Assembly (NCBI GenBank): GCA_001599935.1
Contig: BCIJ01000003.1
Location: 325,938-389,937 of the forward strand
Source of the DNA: Holtermannia corniformis
Taxonomy: Eukaryota > Basidiomycota > Tremellomycetes > Holtermanniales
Direction of reading: 5' to 3'
DNA: 64,000 bases
The translations under genes were made by a program, and so were the position numbers. Of this stretch, positions 9,904-21,900 are shown piece after piece; the stretch's first letter is position 1; each line of letters starts with the position of its first letter. The notes below the pieces were generated by a model. That model did not search any database, was not told where the DNA came from, and worked only from the letters and a program-made list of their open reading frames with translations.

Positions 9904-11651
9904 TTAGAAATAGGCGCCTTTGAGAGCGTATGAGGATGTACCGGTCGTACTTGGTGCTGCTGGGACGGATGATGGATTGACAGACGAGTCGTCTGCTTGC
10001 AGTGTACTGGCTGGGCTCCCGCGTGAGGGGACATAGCCGGGCGAACCTGGACCAAAGCACGCTTGAGGAGGCGTGTATGCTTTGGCGGCCACGATCGGGC
10101 GGCCGGACGGTAGCAGCGCGAGAAGAGAGGACGCGGTTGGAACAGGTTGAAAAGACACCTGCACAAGTCGTCAGCCCTCGACCGCCCAGTTGATCTTGAC
10201 TCACCGTATCGTTCATCTTGGCATACATCTTTGCCCACTCGTCAAGGCCGTGCATCTCCCACTCTATCCGGCCGCGACGCTGCCGTCTGTTCTCCTCCTT
10301 TTGTTTCTTGTCCTTGCTGCCGAAACTGAGCCCCTTGATCTTCTCTCGGACTTTACTCTCCTCCAGCACCTCGACCCGCCGCTTCGCCTCTGTCAACCAT
10401 GCAACCGCCAGCCCCGTCTTCTCTGTCGATCCAGCATCGATCCCCATCCATTTGTACGCCAGGCCCGAAGCGAGCAAGGCCTCTTTGACGAGGTAGCGCT
10501 TCAATGTGGGGATCACGTCGCCTTCGATCGCGTCCGTTTCGAGCTCGGCTTTGGTGCGACTGAATAGCTTTGACGAGGACGAGGCGGCGGATTCGGGGAT
10601 CTTGAGCAGGGCGCGGGCAGAGTCGTAGAGGCTGCCGACGTGGAGGTAGAGCTTGGACAGGAGGGATGGGGACGGGTGAGACTTTGGCAACGGTGGGCCA
10701 GGGTTGAGTAGCGAGTGAGAAAGGGTTGGATGGAGAAGCTTGCGGATCGCGACTTGGTGTGCGTCGGCTAGTGTGATCCTGTGCGGGTCAGACTCGCAAC
10801 CGCACCACGGCTACAACATGACGCACATTGACAACGCCGCCAAGACATCCCGGCTGCCTTCCACGGGCCATCGAGCTCTGCCGCTCCCTATGCGAACCTT
10901 TTCGACGTCTAGCACGACACTCGTGCCCATCCACTGTAGTAGTCCACTAGCTTGACACAGCATCTCGACGCATCGCGCATACTGCGCCGTCGTGGCCTTT
11001 TCCTGCTCTGTGCTCGTGACGACGTTGGTCGTGGCCGTTGGGAGCGGAGGGAGCAGTGCCAAGGCATGGTTCGATAGCGCGAGCGCGTAGGCGACGAGGC
11101 ACATGAGGTATTCCGAGGCGGTGCCGGGCAGCGCATACAGAGGTGTTTGGGCAAGAGGATGGTGGGTAAGAGCCGAGCGCCAGTGAAAAACTGCTTGCGT
11201 TAGCGAGGCTCGGCTCGATGATGAGAGAACGCACCAGGCTCGCCTTTGTTCAAGAGGTCGTCGGCTTCGAGACATGCCATGATGCCGCGTAGGTATGGTA
11301 GGTACGATTGGATGGCCTGTCGAGCATCAGCACGTCTTGGCTGGTGTCGGACATTACAAAGATCTGTTCCATCATGATTGAGCTGTATATCAGCTCTACA
11401 TGACTACAACTACAGCTCGTCCTTGCCGCACGCAGCTGAGCATCCCAGCCGTACGATGCACTCACATCAATCACCGTCAACCAACTTGCTCCAGTGCCGG
11501 CCTCGTCGGCCGCCTTGAGAGCGAGCTGTATCCTGGTACGCGCACTGGTAGCATTGGCGAGGATGACCGTGTACGAGCCCGTTGGGTCGGTGAACAGGTC
11601 GGAGAAGGTGAGCAGGGATGTGGTTGGGATAGGGTATGCAAACGGCGGCAT
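9904..11651 (-). CDS. BRO1-domain protein
   Basis: The start is [20 protein letters not shown]. The downstream exon [20 protein letters not shown] and [18 protein letters not shown] correspond to the N-terminal part of BRO1 domains. Later segments are [40 protein letters not shown] and [20 protein letters not shown], helices typical of the tetratricopeptide-like BRO1 boomerang. The last exon opens [20 protein letters not shown] and ends in a low-complexity Ser/Pro tail. BRO1 proteins (Bro1, Rim20, BROX) bind ESCRT-III in endosomal sorting or pH signalling. This one lacks the long V-domain and so resembles stand-alone BROX-like forms. Junctions near 11300-11450 are uncertain. Confidence 0.8.
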
Positions 11652-11841
11652 GTTGGATGGTATATATTGCTTGTGATCCAGGGGGAACACGCTGGAAAGC
11701 TGTGCGCAGTGCCAACGGTGGGATGACAGACTCGAGTGATGCCAAGAAGAAGACGGTTGCAGCACGGACACTTGGACGCTCACCGCCGTCGTCTAAAAGT
11801 TCAAGTCGTCGTGCTGCACTCGAGCTCGCTAGCAAACAACA

Positions 11842-13264
11842 ATGCCAACCCCGTCTCTGCTCCCTGTATCACTGTTCGCAGCTGGCGTGGGCATCGGGAT
11901 CGGCGCCGGGACGCTGTTGAAGCGACGGTCGCCGGACAGCACGGTGACACCGCCGGTCGCTGCCTCGACCTCGGCGGCGGTTGTTGATGTTGCGAGGGGA
12001 GGCCAGGTCGTGGTTGCAGGCGAGTTGTTCAAGGACGGCTTCCCAGGTATGGGAACAGTGTCGTGCATGAGCTTCTAGCTCATGGCGTCTCACAGGCCCA
12101 ACCGCCGATGTCCTCAAGCGGACAGCCTATGTCGCAGCGTATGATCGCAGGCTGAGGCACCCTTCATGGGTATGTATGGCACACCAAGTTGACATCAAGT
12201 CACTGACCCCGCCAGACCGCCGAACACTTGACGGCCGCTTCGCTCGCTCGGCCACCACCGCCCAGCCCCGGTCAAGCGCTCGAAAAGTCCAAAGGCGACC
12301 GCTCGAAATCACAGTTCCAGGAGGATGATTCGATCCCCGAGGTGTTCAGGGCAAAGCTGAAAGACTGTGCGTGGTCGACTTGAACGAGGCGTATGCTGAA
12401 ACGGGGACAGACTTCCGTAGTGGCTATGATCGAGGACACATGTGCGTGCTAGAGTGTGGGCGTGGACACGCTGACATGGCGTTCTTAGGGTTCCCGCCGC
12501 AGATGCAAAGATCTCTCAACAGGCCATGGACGAGACGTTCCTCTTGAGTAACATTGCGCCTCAGGTCGGCGATGGCTTCAACCGGCATTGTCAGTGTCTG
12601 CGGACCTCTAGGCACTCGTCTGCGCAGGAGACCTCGCTGACTTGGACACAGACTGGGCATACCTCGAAGAATGGTGCCGCAAGCTCACGATCCCGTTCCA
12701 AGACGTCTACGTCTTCACGTACGTCACCGCTCTCAGCGCAGCGCGGTCACTGATGCACGCTACCCTACAGGATCCCGCTCTACCTCCCCGCGCTCGGCGC
12801 AGACGGCAAATGGCGCGTCGTGAGTCGCACTGCCCTCGTCGACCAGCCACCCACCACTAACACACGGACCAGACGCATGAAGTGATCGGCTCGCCACCGT
12901 CCATCGCCGTGCCCACGCACTTTGCCAAAGTTGTGCTCGCGTCACGTTCCACGCCAGCCTCTGGCCCCGTCAAAGAGGTCGCGCTCGGCGCCTTTGTGCT
13001 ACCCAACAGCGTGATCCCCGATGAAGCGGATCTGAGAACGTTTGTCGTGCCCGGTGCGTCTGTTTCCCCAAGCCTCTCTTGAATCATGTTGACTGACACA
13101 TGGACGCAGTCGACGTTGTGGAGAAAGCGGCCGGGTTGACGCTGTTCTCTGACGGGATGAAACAAGGCGCAAAGCACCTGTGCGGGCTCGCCAACTGTCA
13201 GGTCGTTGTCAGGCGGTTTGATGATGCACGCAAGAGCCTGCCGCCGCAGGGTAGCAAGCGGTAG
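11842..13264 (+). CDS. NUC1: Mitochondrial endonuclease G (Nuc1)
   Basis: The N-terminus has a membrane-type segment SLFAAGVGIGIGAGTLL, as in Nuc1 anchored to the mitochondrial inner membrane. The DNA/RNA non-specific endonuclease core follows: AYDRRLRHPSWTAEHLT, the catalytic DRGHM (about 12430, His as general base) and LSNIAPQ (metal-binding Asn), then VYVFTIPLYLP and GVSVPTHF-like segments near 12900. It ends with a cysteine-containing tail (GLANCQVVVRRF). At least five short introns interrupt it; one follows directly after the DRGHM codons. Nuc1 degrades DNA in apoptosis-like death and in mitochondrial DNA turnover. Confidence 0.92.
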
Positions 13265-13467
13265 GCTGGTGTGGAGCAGAGAGTGTAAAGTCGATAGCGC
13301 ATGGCATCTAGGTCGATTGACTAGGTTGTCGCTCTGTACTGAGACGATCCAGGACAGTGTACAGACTCGGGTTGGGCCGAGGTGGCCACAGAGTCGAGCC
13401 AATCTATGATACATGACACCGTCTCGGCGAGGCCAATAGTGCTACAACATGCCGCCTGCACCTCGGG

Positions 13468-13962
13468 CTATCGCGCAACACTAGCCCTATAGTTTGCGCC
13501 CCCAGTGCCCGGCACACCCGTCGGTCCCTGACCCGACTGGCTCGTATCGGCATCAGCCATCGTATCAAGCTAGATCACTCGGCGTCAGCACCGTCCTTGC
13601 CTTTACTACTCCTACTCACTTTTTGCTCCTTGATGAGCGAGTTGAATTTCTGGGATGTCTGGATCAGCTCGAGCACCGATGAGATAGAGATAAGCAACAG
13701 ACCCCCCACAGCGCAGCGACCGTCTTAAACTCTTTACCGATCCCATACACTTCTTCCAGTGTGCGATTCAAGACGTTGGTGTGCGTCATGAGCTCTTCAA
13801 AGCCCTGTTCGACCGCGTCAATCAGCACTTGAGCGCGCGTGGGACATGGCCTCGGTCGCGACCCACCGCCGAGATCTCATCGATCAGCCGCTCGCGCTCG
13901 CGCTCAAACAGGGATTGAGTCTCGTGCTCTGTGTGTGCGAGAGACTTTCTCGAGAGTGACAT
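13468..13962 (-). CDS. DAD1: DASH/Dam1 complex subunit Dad1
   Basis: Four exons give a short protein. MSLSRKSLAHTEHETQSLF and ERERERLIDEIS come from exon 1. GFEELMTHTNVLNRTLEEVY and GIGKEFKTVAALWG come from exon 2; this I.VG.EF..V..LW segment is the Dad1 signature. Then TSQKFNSLIKEQK and a Gly-rich tail ending GGANYRASVAR. Introns are 40-65 nt and phases agree. Dad1 is part of the fungal ring that couples kinetochores to spindle microtubules. It is head to head with CCT3, 268 nt apart. Confidence 0.88.
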
Positions 13963-14020
13963 TGCTGCTCGAGTGCGGTGGTGCAGTTGGAGCCAAACAG
14001 TGAATCCGACTGCCACGTGG

Positions 14021-14066
14021 TAACCCCTCACGAGCTCAAACGCCGAAACGCCGAGAGTGGGGGTTA
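14021..14066. promoter_or_regulatory. Inverted pair of GGGGTTA motifs next to a CACGTG box
   Basis: TAACCCC at 14021-14027 is the exact reverse complement of GGGGTTA at 14060-14066, and CCACGTGG abuts the first copy. The pair lies 60-105 nt upstream of DAD1 and 165-210 nt upstream of CCT3. The core resembles the TTAGGG-type teloboxes bound by Tbf1/Teb1-like Myb proteins. Confidence 0.45.
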
Positions 14067-14230
14067 ATTCGCCGCCACCAGACGCGCTCGAGCTTTCGAC
14101 AGGTTTCTTACTCGACCTCTGCTTTCTCTGCTCTCCTCGGCGTCACCACCGGCACCAGAGATAGGACGCACACTGCACAGACAACGGCAGAGGACACTCA
14201 CGAACACACTACGAAAAGAAACGAGCGAGA

Positions 14231-16379
14231 ATGGCGCAAATGGGACCGGGCGGGATGCCCATGTTCGTCATGAGTACGTCGCGAGCTGCGGGTTGGGTGC
14301 TTGAACAAAGCTATGCGCTTTGGGAATGCGCTCTCGAACCGAGCCGAGCTGATGGGCTGCCTCGCAGACACTGGACCCGAGCGGCAATCAGGCCGTAAAG
14401 CTCAAAGCGCCAACATCATGGCTGCAAAGGTCAGCTCGGACCTCGGGTCGTCTACTGCACGACGCTGACATGGTATTCCAGACCGTCGCAGACGTCATCC
14501 GCACATGCCTTGGACCCCGTGCCATGCTCAAGATGATCCTCGACCCCATGGGCGGCATCTTGTACGTGCGCACAGACGCCAGACGCCACAGCGCTGATGT
14601 CAGGCTTCAGGCTCACCAACGACGGTCATGCCATCCTTCGCGAGATCGACGTCGCCCACCCAGCGGCAAAGTCGATGATTGAGCTCTCGCGCACGCAGGA
14701 TGAAGAGGTTGGAGACGGGACGACGAGCGTCATCATCTTGGGTGAGCATCGCTCAGCCGACGGTCGACGGGCTCAGGCTGACACTACCAGCCGGCGAGAT
14801 CCTCGCCTACTCTTTGCCTTTGCTCGAGCGCAACATCCACCCCGTCGTCATCATCCGCGCGTTCAAAGCCGCGCTCGAAGACGCCCTGCAGACGATCCAA
14901 GACATTTCCGTCCCCGTCGACACCCAGTCCCAAGACGAGATGTTGGCGCTCATCAAGACGTCGATCGGGACAAAGTTTAGCTCGCGCTGGTCCGAGCTCA
15001 TGTGCAAGCTCGCCCTCCAAGCGGTCGAGACGGTCGCCGTCTCTGCCGCCGACGAGACGGGTGCCGCGTCCGGTGGCGAGATCAAGACGGTCGACTTGAA
15101 GCGCTACGCTCGCGTTGAAAAGGTTCCCGGTGGCGAGATTGAAGAGTCGCGCGTGCTCTCGGGCGTCATGCTCAACAAGGACGTGACGCACCCCAAGATG
15201 CGGCGGAGGATTGAGAACCCGAGGATTGTCCTGCTCGACTGCCCGTTAGAGTACAAAAAGGGCGAGAGCCAGACCAATATTGAGATCCAAAAGGAGGAGG
15301 ACTGGAACCGGGTCTTGCAGATTGAAGAGGAGCAGATCAAGGCCATGTGCGACAAGATTATCGAGTTCAAGCCGGACATTGTGTTTACCGAGAAGGGTGT
15401 TTCGGGTGCGTCGACTTGCATGGCGCTGAACTCGGACTGACCGGCCAGACCTCGCCCAACATTACCTGCTCAAGGCCGACCCACCGATCACAGCAATCCG
15501 CCGCGTCCGGAAATCAGACAACAACCGGATTGCGCGCGCCGTCGGCGCCACGATTGTCAACCGAGTCGAAGACTTGCGCGACGCCGACGTCGGCACCCAG
15601 TGCGGCCTCTTCCACGTCGACAAGCTCGGCGACGAGTACTTTTCCTTCTTGACCGAATGCAAGTCGCCGAAAGCGTGCACGATCCTGCTCCGCGGCCCTT
15701 CAAAGGACATTTTGAATGAGATTGATCGTAACTTGGCCGATGCCATGGCCGTCGCGCGCAACGTCGTGTTCAACCCTTTGTTGGCGCCCGGTGGCGGTGC
15801 GACCGAGATGGCGATTAGCGTGGCGTTGGCGAGGAAGGCCAAGGCTCTGGAAGGCGTCGAGGGCGCCCCGTACAAGGCCATTGCCGATGCGCTCGAGGTC
15901 ATCCCGCGCACGCTGATTCAAAACTGTGGAGGCAACGTCATCAGGACGTTGACTGAGCTGAGGGTCAGTCTGCATACGACGGGTGACGTGTTTGGTCTAC
16001 TGATCATGCGTGCAACAGGCAAAGCACGCGGCGGGAGAGTACCTGTACGGCGTCGATGGCGAAACGGGCAAAGTGACAGATATGAAGGCGTACGGCTTGC
16101 TCGAGTCTGCGAGCGTCAAGATCCAGACGCTCAAGACGGCCATCGAGGTATGTCCATATGACTGCTCGACGAGACGGAGGCTGACCTCGACAGTCTGCCA
16201 CATTGCTGCTCCGAGTCGACGATATCGTCAGCGCCAGACGTGAGTCTCTCCTGTACTGATGCCGATGCCAAAGGGAGTGCTGACAAGACGTGACAGGGCC
16301 AGGACAGGAAGAGGGTGGCGGTGGAGTCCAGACGATGGGTGGAGAGGGCGGTGAGCCGGGAGAGATGCCAGAGCAGTAA
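14231..16379 (+). CDS. CCT3: T-complex chaperonin subunit gamma (CCT3/TCP-1 gamma)
   Basis: The start [15 protein letters not shown] joins [20 protein letters not shown]. The group II chaperonin ATP motifs follow: [37 protein letters not shown] and [14 protein letters not shown] (GDGTT, nucleotide binding). The apical domain is in the large exon at about 14790-15400, and the C-terminal equatorial motif is [16 protein letters not shown]. It ends in a Gly/Gln-rich tail ([21 protein letters not shown] region). There are eight or so short introns. CCT3 is one of eight paralogues in the cytosolic TRiC ring that folds actin and tubulin. Confidence 0.95.
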
Positions 16380-16477
16380 TATGTGACAGCTTTGCATACA
16401 CACGGATTACAACCGTTACACGGGCTCGGAAATCATGTGCCCTCTTCCGTGTTGTGGGAAGCATCGACCAGAACTCG

Positions 16478-18727
16478 TCAGAATGAAATACGGCGTTTGC
16501 GCTTCAAAACGGTAGAGGATGACCGTTTCGGAGGCGTGGTGGGGGAGGGTAACCCGTTCTCGAGGCCGAGCGCTGGCACAGATGTGGGTGTCGACGCACT
16601 TGGCACCTTGATCGAAGTCGTCAGCGGGTGACACAATCGTCGGATCGGGCTACTCACTGCCGCCGCGAGCTCGACCACGATGTAACCGAGCCTCATATTC
16701 GCCCCAGTGTATCCCGTGATCGTCTTGTTGAAGCCGTCCGGGTGTGCATGAAGGCTGAGAAGATCGAGGCCGACGTCGTGGGTGGGGACGACAAAGATGT
16801 AAACCAGCTCATCTCGTGGCAGCATCTTGCGAGCGGCGCGGATACCTTCTCCTTTGATATCGTGTTGATTGTTGAGAGTCGACTGGAGGAGGATCGTGGT
16901 GCACTTGGACCTTGCGCTCTGTGGCGGATATCTGTATATGGCATCGACCGCGGGCGTGCCCGCTGCCGTCGCATACAGGACGCCATGCTTCACTTGCGTG
17001 GCTTGATTGATGTGAATAGGCAGTGGATCTGCAGATAGGGCGGCAGGGATAGTGAGTGGGATGGGGACGAACGAGTGCAGTGTCGACTCGACGTTGGCGT
17101 ACTGGAAATACTGGAAGGATAGCGCTTCGTACATGTGCCCTTTGACCGCACCAATCGGCATCAAGCTAGACGCGAAGTCCCGAATGGCGTCATAGTGCAC
17201 CGCCCTGTTTGTTTCCAGGAATATGCGACGCAAGACCGGGCTCGGGATGGTGTGGGTGTAGAGAGGCAAGTCGTGCGACCAGTCTTCCCCACCATCGATA
17301 GCCGTCGTCCAGAGCAGACGATGGAAGCGAGGCGGCTCATCGCTCTTAGACACGGCGGCTTCGGTGCAGTTAGAGATGATGTCCGGCCAAGAGACGTTCA
17401 GGTTGTCGGATATGAGCTTCTTTATCGGGCCTAGGTGCACCCGCAGGTCGTGGTCGATGTTCGGTTTGCCGTCCGGGGTGTACGACTTTGGGTACCGTCT
17501 CGCCATCAGCAGTCTCGGTGACGGTCCTAGGATGGCAAAGATTTCGAGTCGGCTGTAAGTGTCGATACGGGGTGAGGGCGGGCGGTAACAGTCCGTGAGG
17601 TAGCTGCCCGTCGTCATTATGCAGTCCAGCGGTCCAGCATGCGGCACTTACCACAATTGCTTCATCTCCTGTACTGTCCAATGTGCTACAGTGTGGTACA
17701 TTGGGAACGATTCCTTTTGCCAGTTGGCCACGCGCCCCAGTTGTGGTGAGGTTGCGAAGACCAAAATGGCACGTGTGGTCGTAGACGCGGTAAAGTTGTC
17801 GCTAGGGATCCCGTTCGGGGTCAAGCCCGCGTCGGTGAGGATGACAACATTGGGACCATTTTTGAAGTAATATTTGTGATCGTTTGTATTGAATCGCCGC
17901 ACGCCAGTGTCGTCGAAAAGCAGATACGGCGAGGACGCGCTATAGCCGATGACGACTGGCTGGCGGATCGAAAGACATTTGGCCAAGAGGAACCGTAGAC
18001 TTTGGGTTTTTCCTCGATCCAGACTATGAGCAACGTCTATGAGGGCACTTGATCTAAACTTACCCGAGCCCGACTGCCCAAAGATGACTGATCCCCGACC
18101 GTGGTACGTTTGCTGCTGACGCATCGTGTCGATCCGTTTCCAGAGCACGTCGTACGAGTCGCGTACGAGCAAAGGCATGCCCGTGTCGTCCCATGTAGAC
18201 GTGGGGTCCTTTAGCGTATGTCCCGACGCCAGTAGCCGACGCGTTCCGATCGAATGCTTGCCGTCTGAGTCCCCGTCACTCCCCTCGCCTTCGGCCTTTT
18301 CATCGCCCTCTTCACATTTGCCGCCCTTTCCCTTTGCACCCTCGCGTTTGCCCTTGCCTTTCCCACCCTTGCCCTTACCACCCTCGCCTTTGCTTTTTCG
18401 AGTCTCGGCACCGCCTTTGGATTTGCCTTTGCCGTCTGCCCCGTGGCCCTCGTCGCCGTCCGCCTCACTGGCATCGCCGCCGCCGCCCTGTTCCGCATCG
18501 CCATACAAGTCCAGCTCGTCCGCCGGTATTGTTGTACGCTTGATCAGCTCGCCGGACAGGAAAAGCTCCAACGTCCTAGTCGCCGGCTCCAGATAGACCT
18601 CGAATGGGACGACGGCCTCGCCTTGGCGCTTCCAGTACAGATCATGGAGCTCGTCTGCCCAGGGAGGGATGTTCTGATGATACCAGTCGCTAACCGCGGA
18701 AGGCGTGTTTACGACTATATTTGACAT
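16478..18727 (-). CDS. Crinkler/RHS-type P-loop NTPase (CRN-like effector family)
   Basis: Four exons (introns 18013-18063, 17553-17651, 16607-16657) give about 682 aa with consistent phases. After an N-terminal segment comes a long low-complexity Lys/Gly/Glu region (about 18230-18430, GKGGKGKGKREGAKGKGG). Then a P-loop, GRGSVIFGQSGSGKTQSLRF, restored by splicing. QPVVIGYSASSPYLLFDD, VILTDAG and a FATSPQ segment follow, as in beta-strands around a Walker B/sensor region. LEIFAILGPSPRLLMARRYP matches the GPSPR motif found after the NTPase in basidiomycete and oomycete CRN/RHS proteins. The C-terminal half (KGHMYEALSFQYFQYAN) may be a nuclease-like domain, but I see no clear PD-(D/E)XK set. No signal peptide. 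Family assignment is from recalled motifs. Confidence 0.7.
18013..18063 (-). other. In-frame 51-nt intron splitting the Walker A motif
   Basis: The donor is GGCTCGG|GTAAGT and the acceptor is GATCGAG|GAAAAACC. Splicing gives GQSGSGKT. The intron is exactly 17 codons long with no in-frame stop, so retention would insert 17 residues into the P-loop without breaking the frame. Confidence 0.65.
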
Positions 18728-18788
18728 GGTGGTGGTCGCGAGTGAGCGTGTCGAGTGGCGACACTGGTCTGTGCACTGATCGCCGGTC

Positions 18789-18852
18789 CACGTGGCACGT
18801 CAATTACGTAATTTGAAACGGCGTGCCTGGCCCACCTGAAACAGTCACGTGA
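18789..18852. promoter_or_regulatory. Divergent promoter with two CACGTG boxes and an AATTACGTAATT palindrome
   Basis: CACGTG lies at 18789-18794 and TCACGTGA at 18845-18852. Between them is the perfect 12-nt palindrome AATTACGTAATT at 18802-18813, containing TTACGTAA, a bZIP (Yap/CREB-like) half-site pair. They sit in the 179-nt gap between the CRN-like gene (minus) and the TBC gene (plus). Confidence 0.5.
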
Positions 18853-18906
18853 CGATGACACGAACTATCAAACACCACCAGCCAACCGGGTCAACACCAA
18901 CCACTC

Positions 18907-21900
18907 ATGGGCGAATCCTCACTGTCGCCGCTGTCTATAGACACTGGGCAGCATCCACTGTCCCCTGGTGTGCGACTGCGGCCAAGTGCACCCCTCCCAC
19001 AGCCTCAAGCGGGGCCTTCAGGTTACTTTGATCTGAAACCGCCAGCTCGCAAGCACTCTCCCGTTCTAGAGCACTCCGAGGACGAGGCGGCCAGCATCGC
19101 CTCGCGCCAGAATATAAAGAGACGCCGTAACTCTGCACTGGCACACCTCGAGCTCTCAGATGTCGAGGAGCAAGTCCTGGCGGTCCGATGGGATGAGCTC
19201 GATCTCGCAGACGTCACGGCTAGGTTGAGAAGGTGCGAGGTGCAGCAGAGGGATCTGATGACACCACGAGTGAGCGTCAGAAGGACGGGGAAAGGTACAC
19301 CGGATTCCGACTCGCCGTTATTCCCACCATCGCCGCCAGAGGGAGAGCGAAGGGGCGAACGGCATCCCATCCAGGTTCTCAGCCGGGCGCTCAAGGGGGT
19401 ATTGGACGCGTACACGGTGCTAGAGGAGGAGAACGCGAGACTGAGACGGATAGTCGAAGGCCAGGATGAAAGGCAGCGTGCAAAAGATGCGGATGAGGTG
19501 GGTAGTCGACCGAACTCTGCAGACGTCGAACTGATAAGACGCAGGTATCTATACATGACAGCTTGACCGAGGCATTGTCGACGTCCCTCGCAGACGACGC
19601 AAACGCGACTATTCCCATCCCTCGTCCGAGCTCACCAGCTCCGTCAACTCGAAGTCGACTCGCGCTTTCATCCCGACTCTCCTCGTCGTCCTCACTCTCA
19701 CTCGCTATACCGTTTTCGCGGTCAAACTCTTCAAATCCCACAACTGCTCCCAAGAGTCCAGATCTCGATGCTGGACCAAGCAAAGGCAAAGGTAGGGCGT
19801 CGTGGACGTCAGGGATATGGGCTTGGTCTGGGAACGGCAGTGGCGGCCATGGCAAAACCGCGAGGAGTCGCAAAGACAGCGCGGCGAGTGGGAAAAGCGT
19901 CATTCGTCGACCAGTTTCACCGAGACGCGGCACCACGGCCGAGGCACTGAGTGACGCCATGTACAGCGACGCTCTGGCCGTGGAAAGCGAAAATGACGAT
20001 TGGCGCAAGGGAGATGGTGGAAGTTCGTCTAGTTTCCAGGCGATCGCGCTTGCAACGGTGAGCTTGATCGACTACGTCTAGTTCAAACGCTTATTTTATC
20101 CAGCGCATCTTGACGCCCGACCCAATCTCGGTGCTTTCGTTTTCGCACGTACAGCCCAGCTCACTTGTGGCTTACCTCGCACATACCTTGGTCTCCAATG
20201 CACAGCAAGATGGGATACAGATACGAGAGCCGCCCGATCAACGTCGACTCTCGAGGGAAAGATCACGAAGTCGTGCGTCTACTCTCAGTCGGGACGCAAG
20301 AAAAGACGACGATGCAGACGTGACATCCGCTGCAAGCAGCTCCAGGACTGGCTTTGGAGACCAGGCGATGGCAGCTACTGCGTCGTTAGGTCGGTCTCTG
20401 CTGTCTTCTGTGTCGGGTGCAGCGACGCTACGTGTATCAAGGTCGAAGGGAGAAGCCTCAAATCACCTGCACAGCCAGACTGTACGGCCGGCATCCGTCA
20501 GATCTACGACACGGCCACTGGTCGCGGCGGCTGTTCAAGAAGCTAACGAGTCTACCGCCACTACACCCTCGCGTGAAATCCCATCTGTAGAGCTCGAGTC
20601 GATCATCCCAGACGAGAGTCGGCCGCCGACCGTCGTCCTGTCTCGAAACAACCTCGGCAATTTCTTTCAATCCGAAAAGGCCAAAGTGGCCGTGGGCAAG
20701 ATGGCTCGCGCAAGTCGATTCAACGGTGTCGAGCCGCTGACTGATCGGTACGGGTTCATCTGTGAGTACTGCAGGTCGTCTCGTGGCAGACTGACGGGTA
20801 TAGATGATATTCAACACGCAAGTATGCTGCGCGAGGCGAATGTGGCCGGTGCGCCTTCGCCCGTGTCGTTGACGGGGGTTCTTGCGGCTCAGAGGGACGA
20901 TCAGGAAGGGTGGATTGACAGACAGCGGCGGCGATCCAGTACGGACCTGGGGCGTGCAGCGGAGCGGCGACGTGCTCGAGCAGGCGTTGCAAAGGTCGAC
21001 GATGGCGTATTCTCGGGCGACTCGTCACGAGACCAGTCACCGCAAGAGTCACCAGCTATCGAAGGACCGGGGACGACTGAAGGACCGAGTGGCAAAGACA
21101 AGCACCGGCATCGAGCGTCAACGCTCTTAGGACTCAATCCATCGCCAGCGAAACCAATGTTGGCGTCTCAGAGCTTGACAGTGTCTTCACGTGGCGCGAC
21201 AAGTCTCAACGCAGAGGTCTCGGCAAGCTCACCGCAGAGCGCGACGGACGAGCTGCCACCGCATGACAGCCTAGTCACAACCAAGACGAGTGCCACGGCA
21301 TCGCGCCTCACCGTCTCGTCTCTGCTCGATCAGCTGACCGAGATCCACGACCGCCAGCAAACCGCCCGAATGGCTGAATGGGACGCTTTCTTGAAGAAGC
21401 GGAGGAAGAACCAAGCCAAGGGTGCGCAACAGGGCGAACGGGCTAAATGGGCGGGCACGTTTGTCGGCATTTCCCAGCTCGGGCTTTCTGGTAAAGCGGG
21501 TCAGGAAGAGTGGAAGGCGTTCACGCGGCTCGTGCGGAGTGGCGTGCCGCTCAAGTACCGTGCGGACGTATGGGCTGGTCAGTCGTCGTGTTATGATGAC
21601 GCCAAGCTGATGTGTGTGCAGAGTGCTCTGGTGCAAAGGATGCGCTCGTCCCGGGCGAGTACGCCGAGATCCTCGCGGTTCATGCGGGTGATGCCAGCCC
21701 GGTCCTAGCCGAGATTGAAAAAGATGTCAGTCGGACGTTCCCTGGCAATGTCTTCTTTGGCGGGGACGGCGTCGGCGTAGCCAAGCTGCGGCGGCTGCTG
21801 ATTGCATACTCCTGGTGGGTGCGCTGAACGAGGGTCTATCATGATTGACGAGTGGTAGGCACAATCCGGCGGTTGGCTATTGCCAAGGTCAGTCTCTGAG

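Noticed and set aside
17648..18727. CRN-like gene as two separate ORFs (17648-18727 and 16478-17647)
   Set aside because: A good 99-nt intron (GTAAGT...TTACAG) joins them in phase and restores continuity up to the GPSPR motif, which follows the NTPase in this family.
20110..21708. 532-codon frame taken as a separate gene
   Set aside because: It is an internal part of the TBC gene: its start joins an upstream exon, and its last residues are read-through of an intron after ADVWA.
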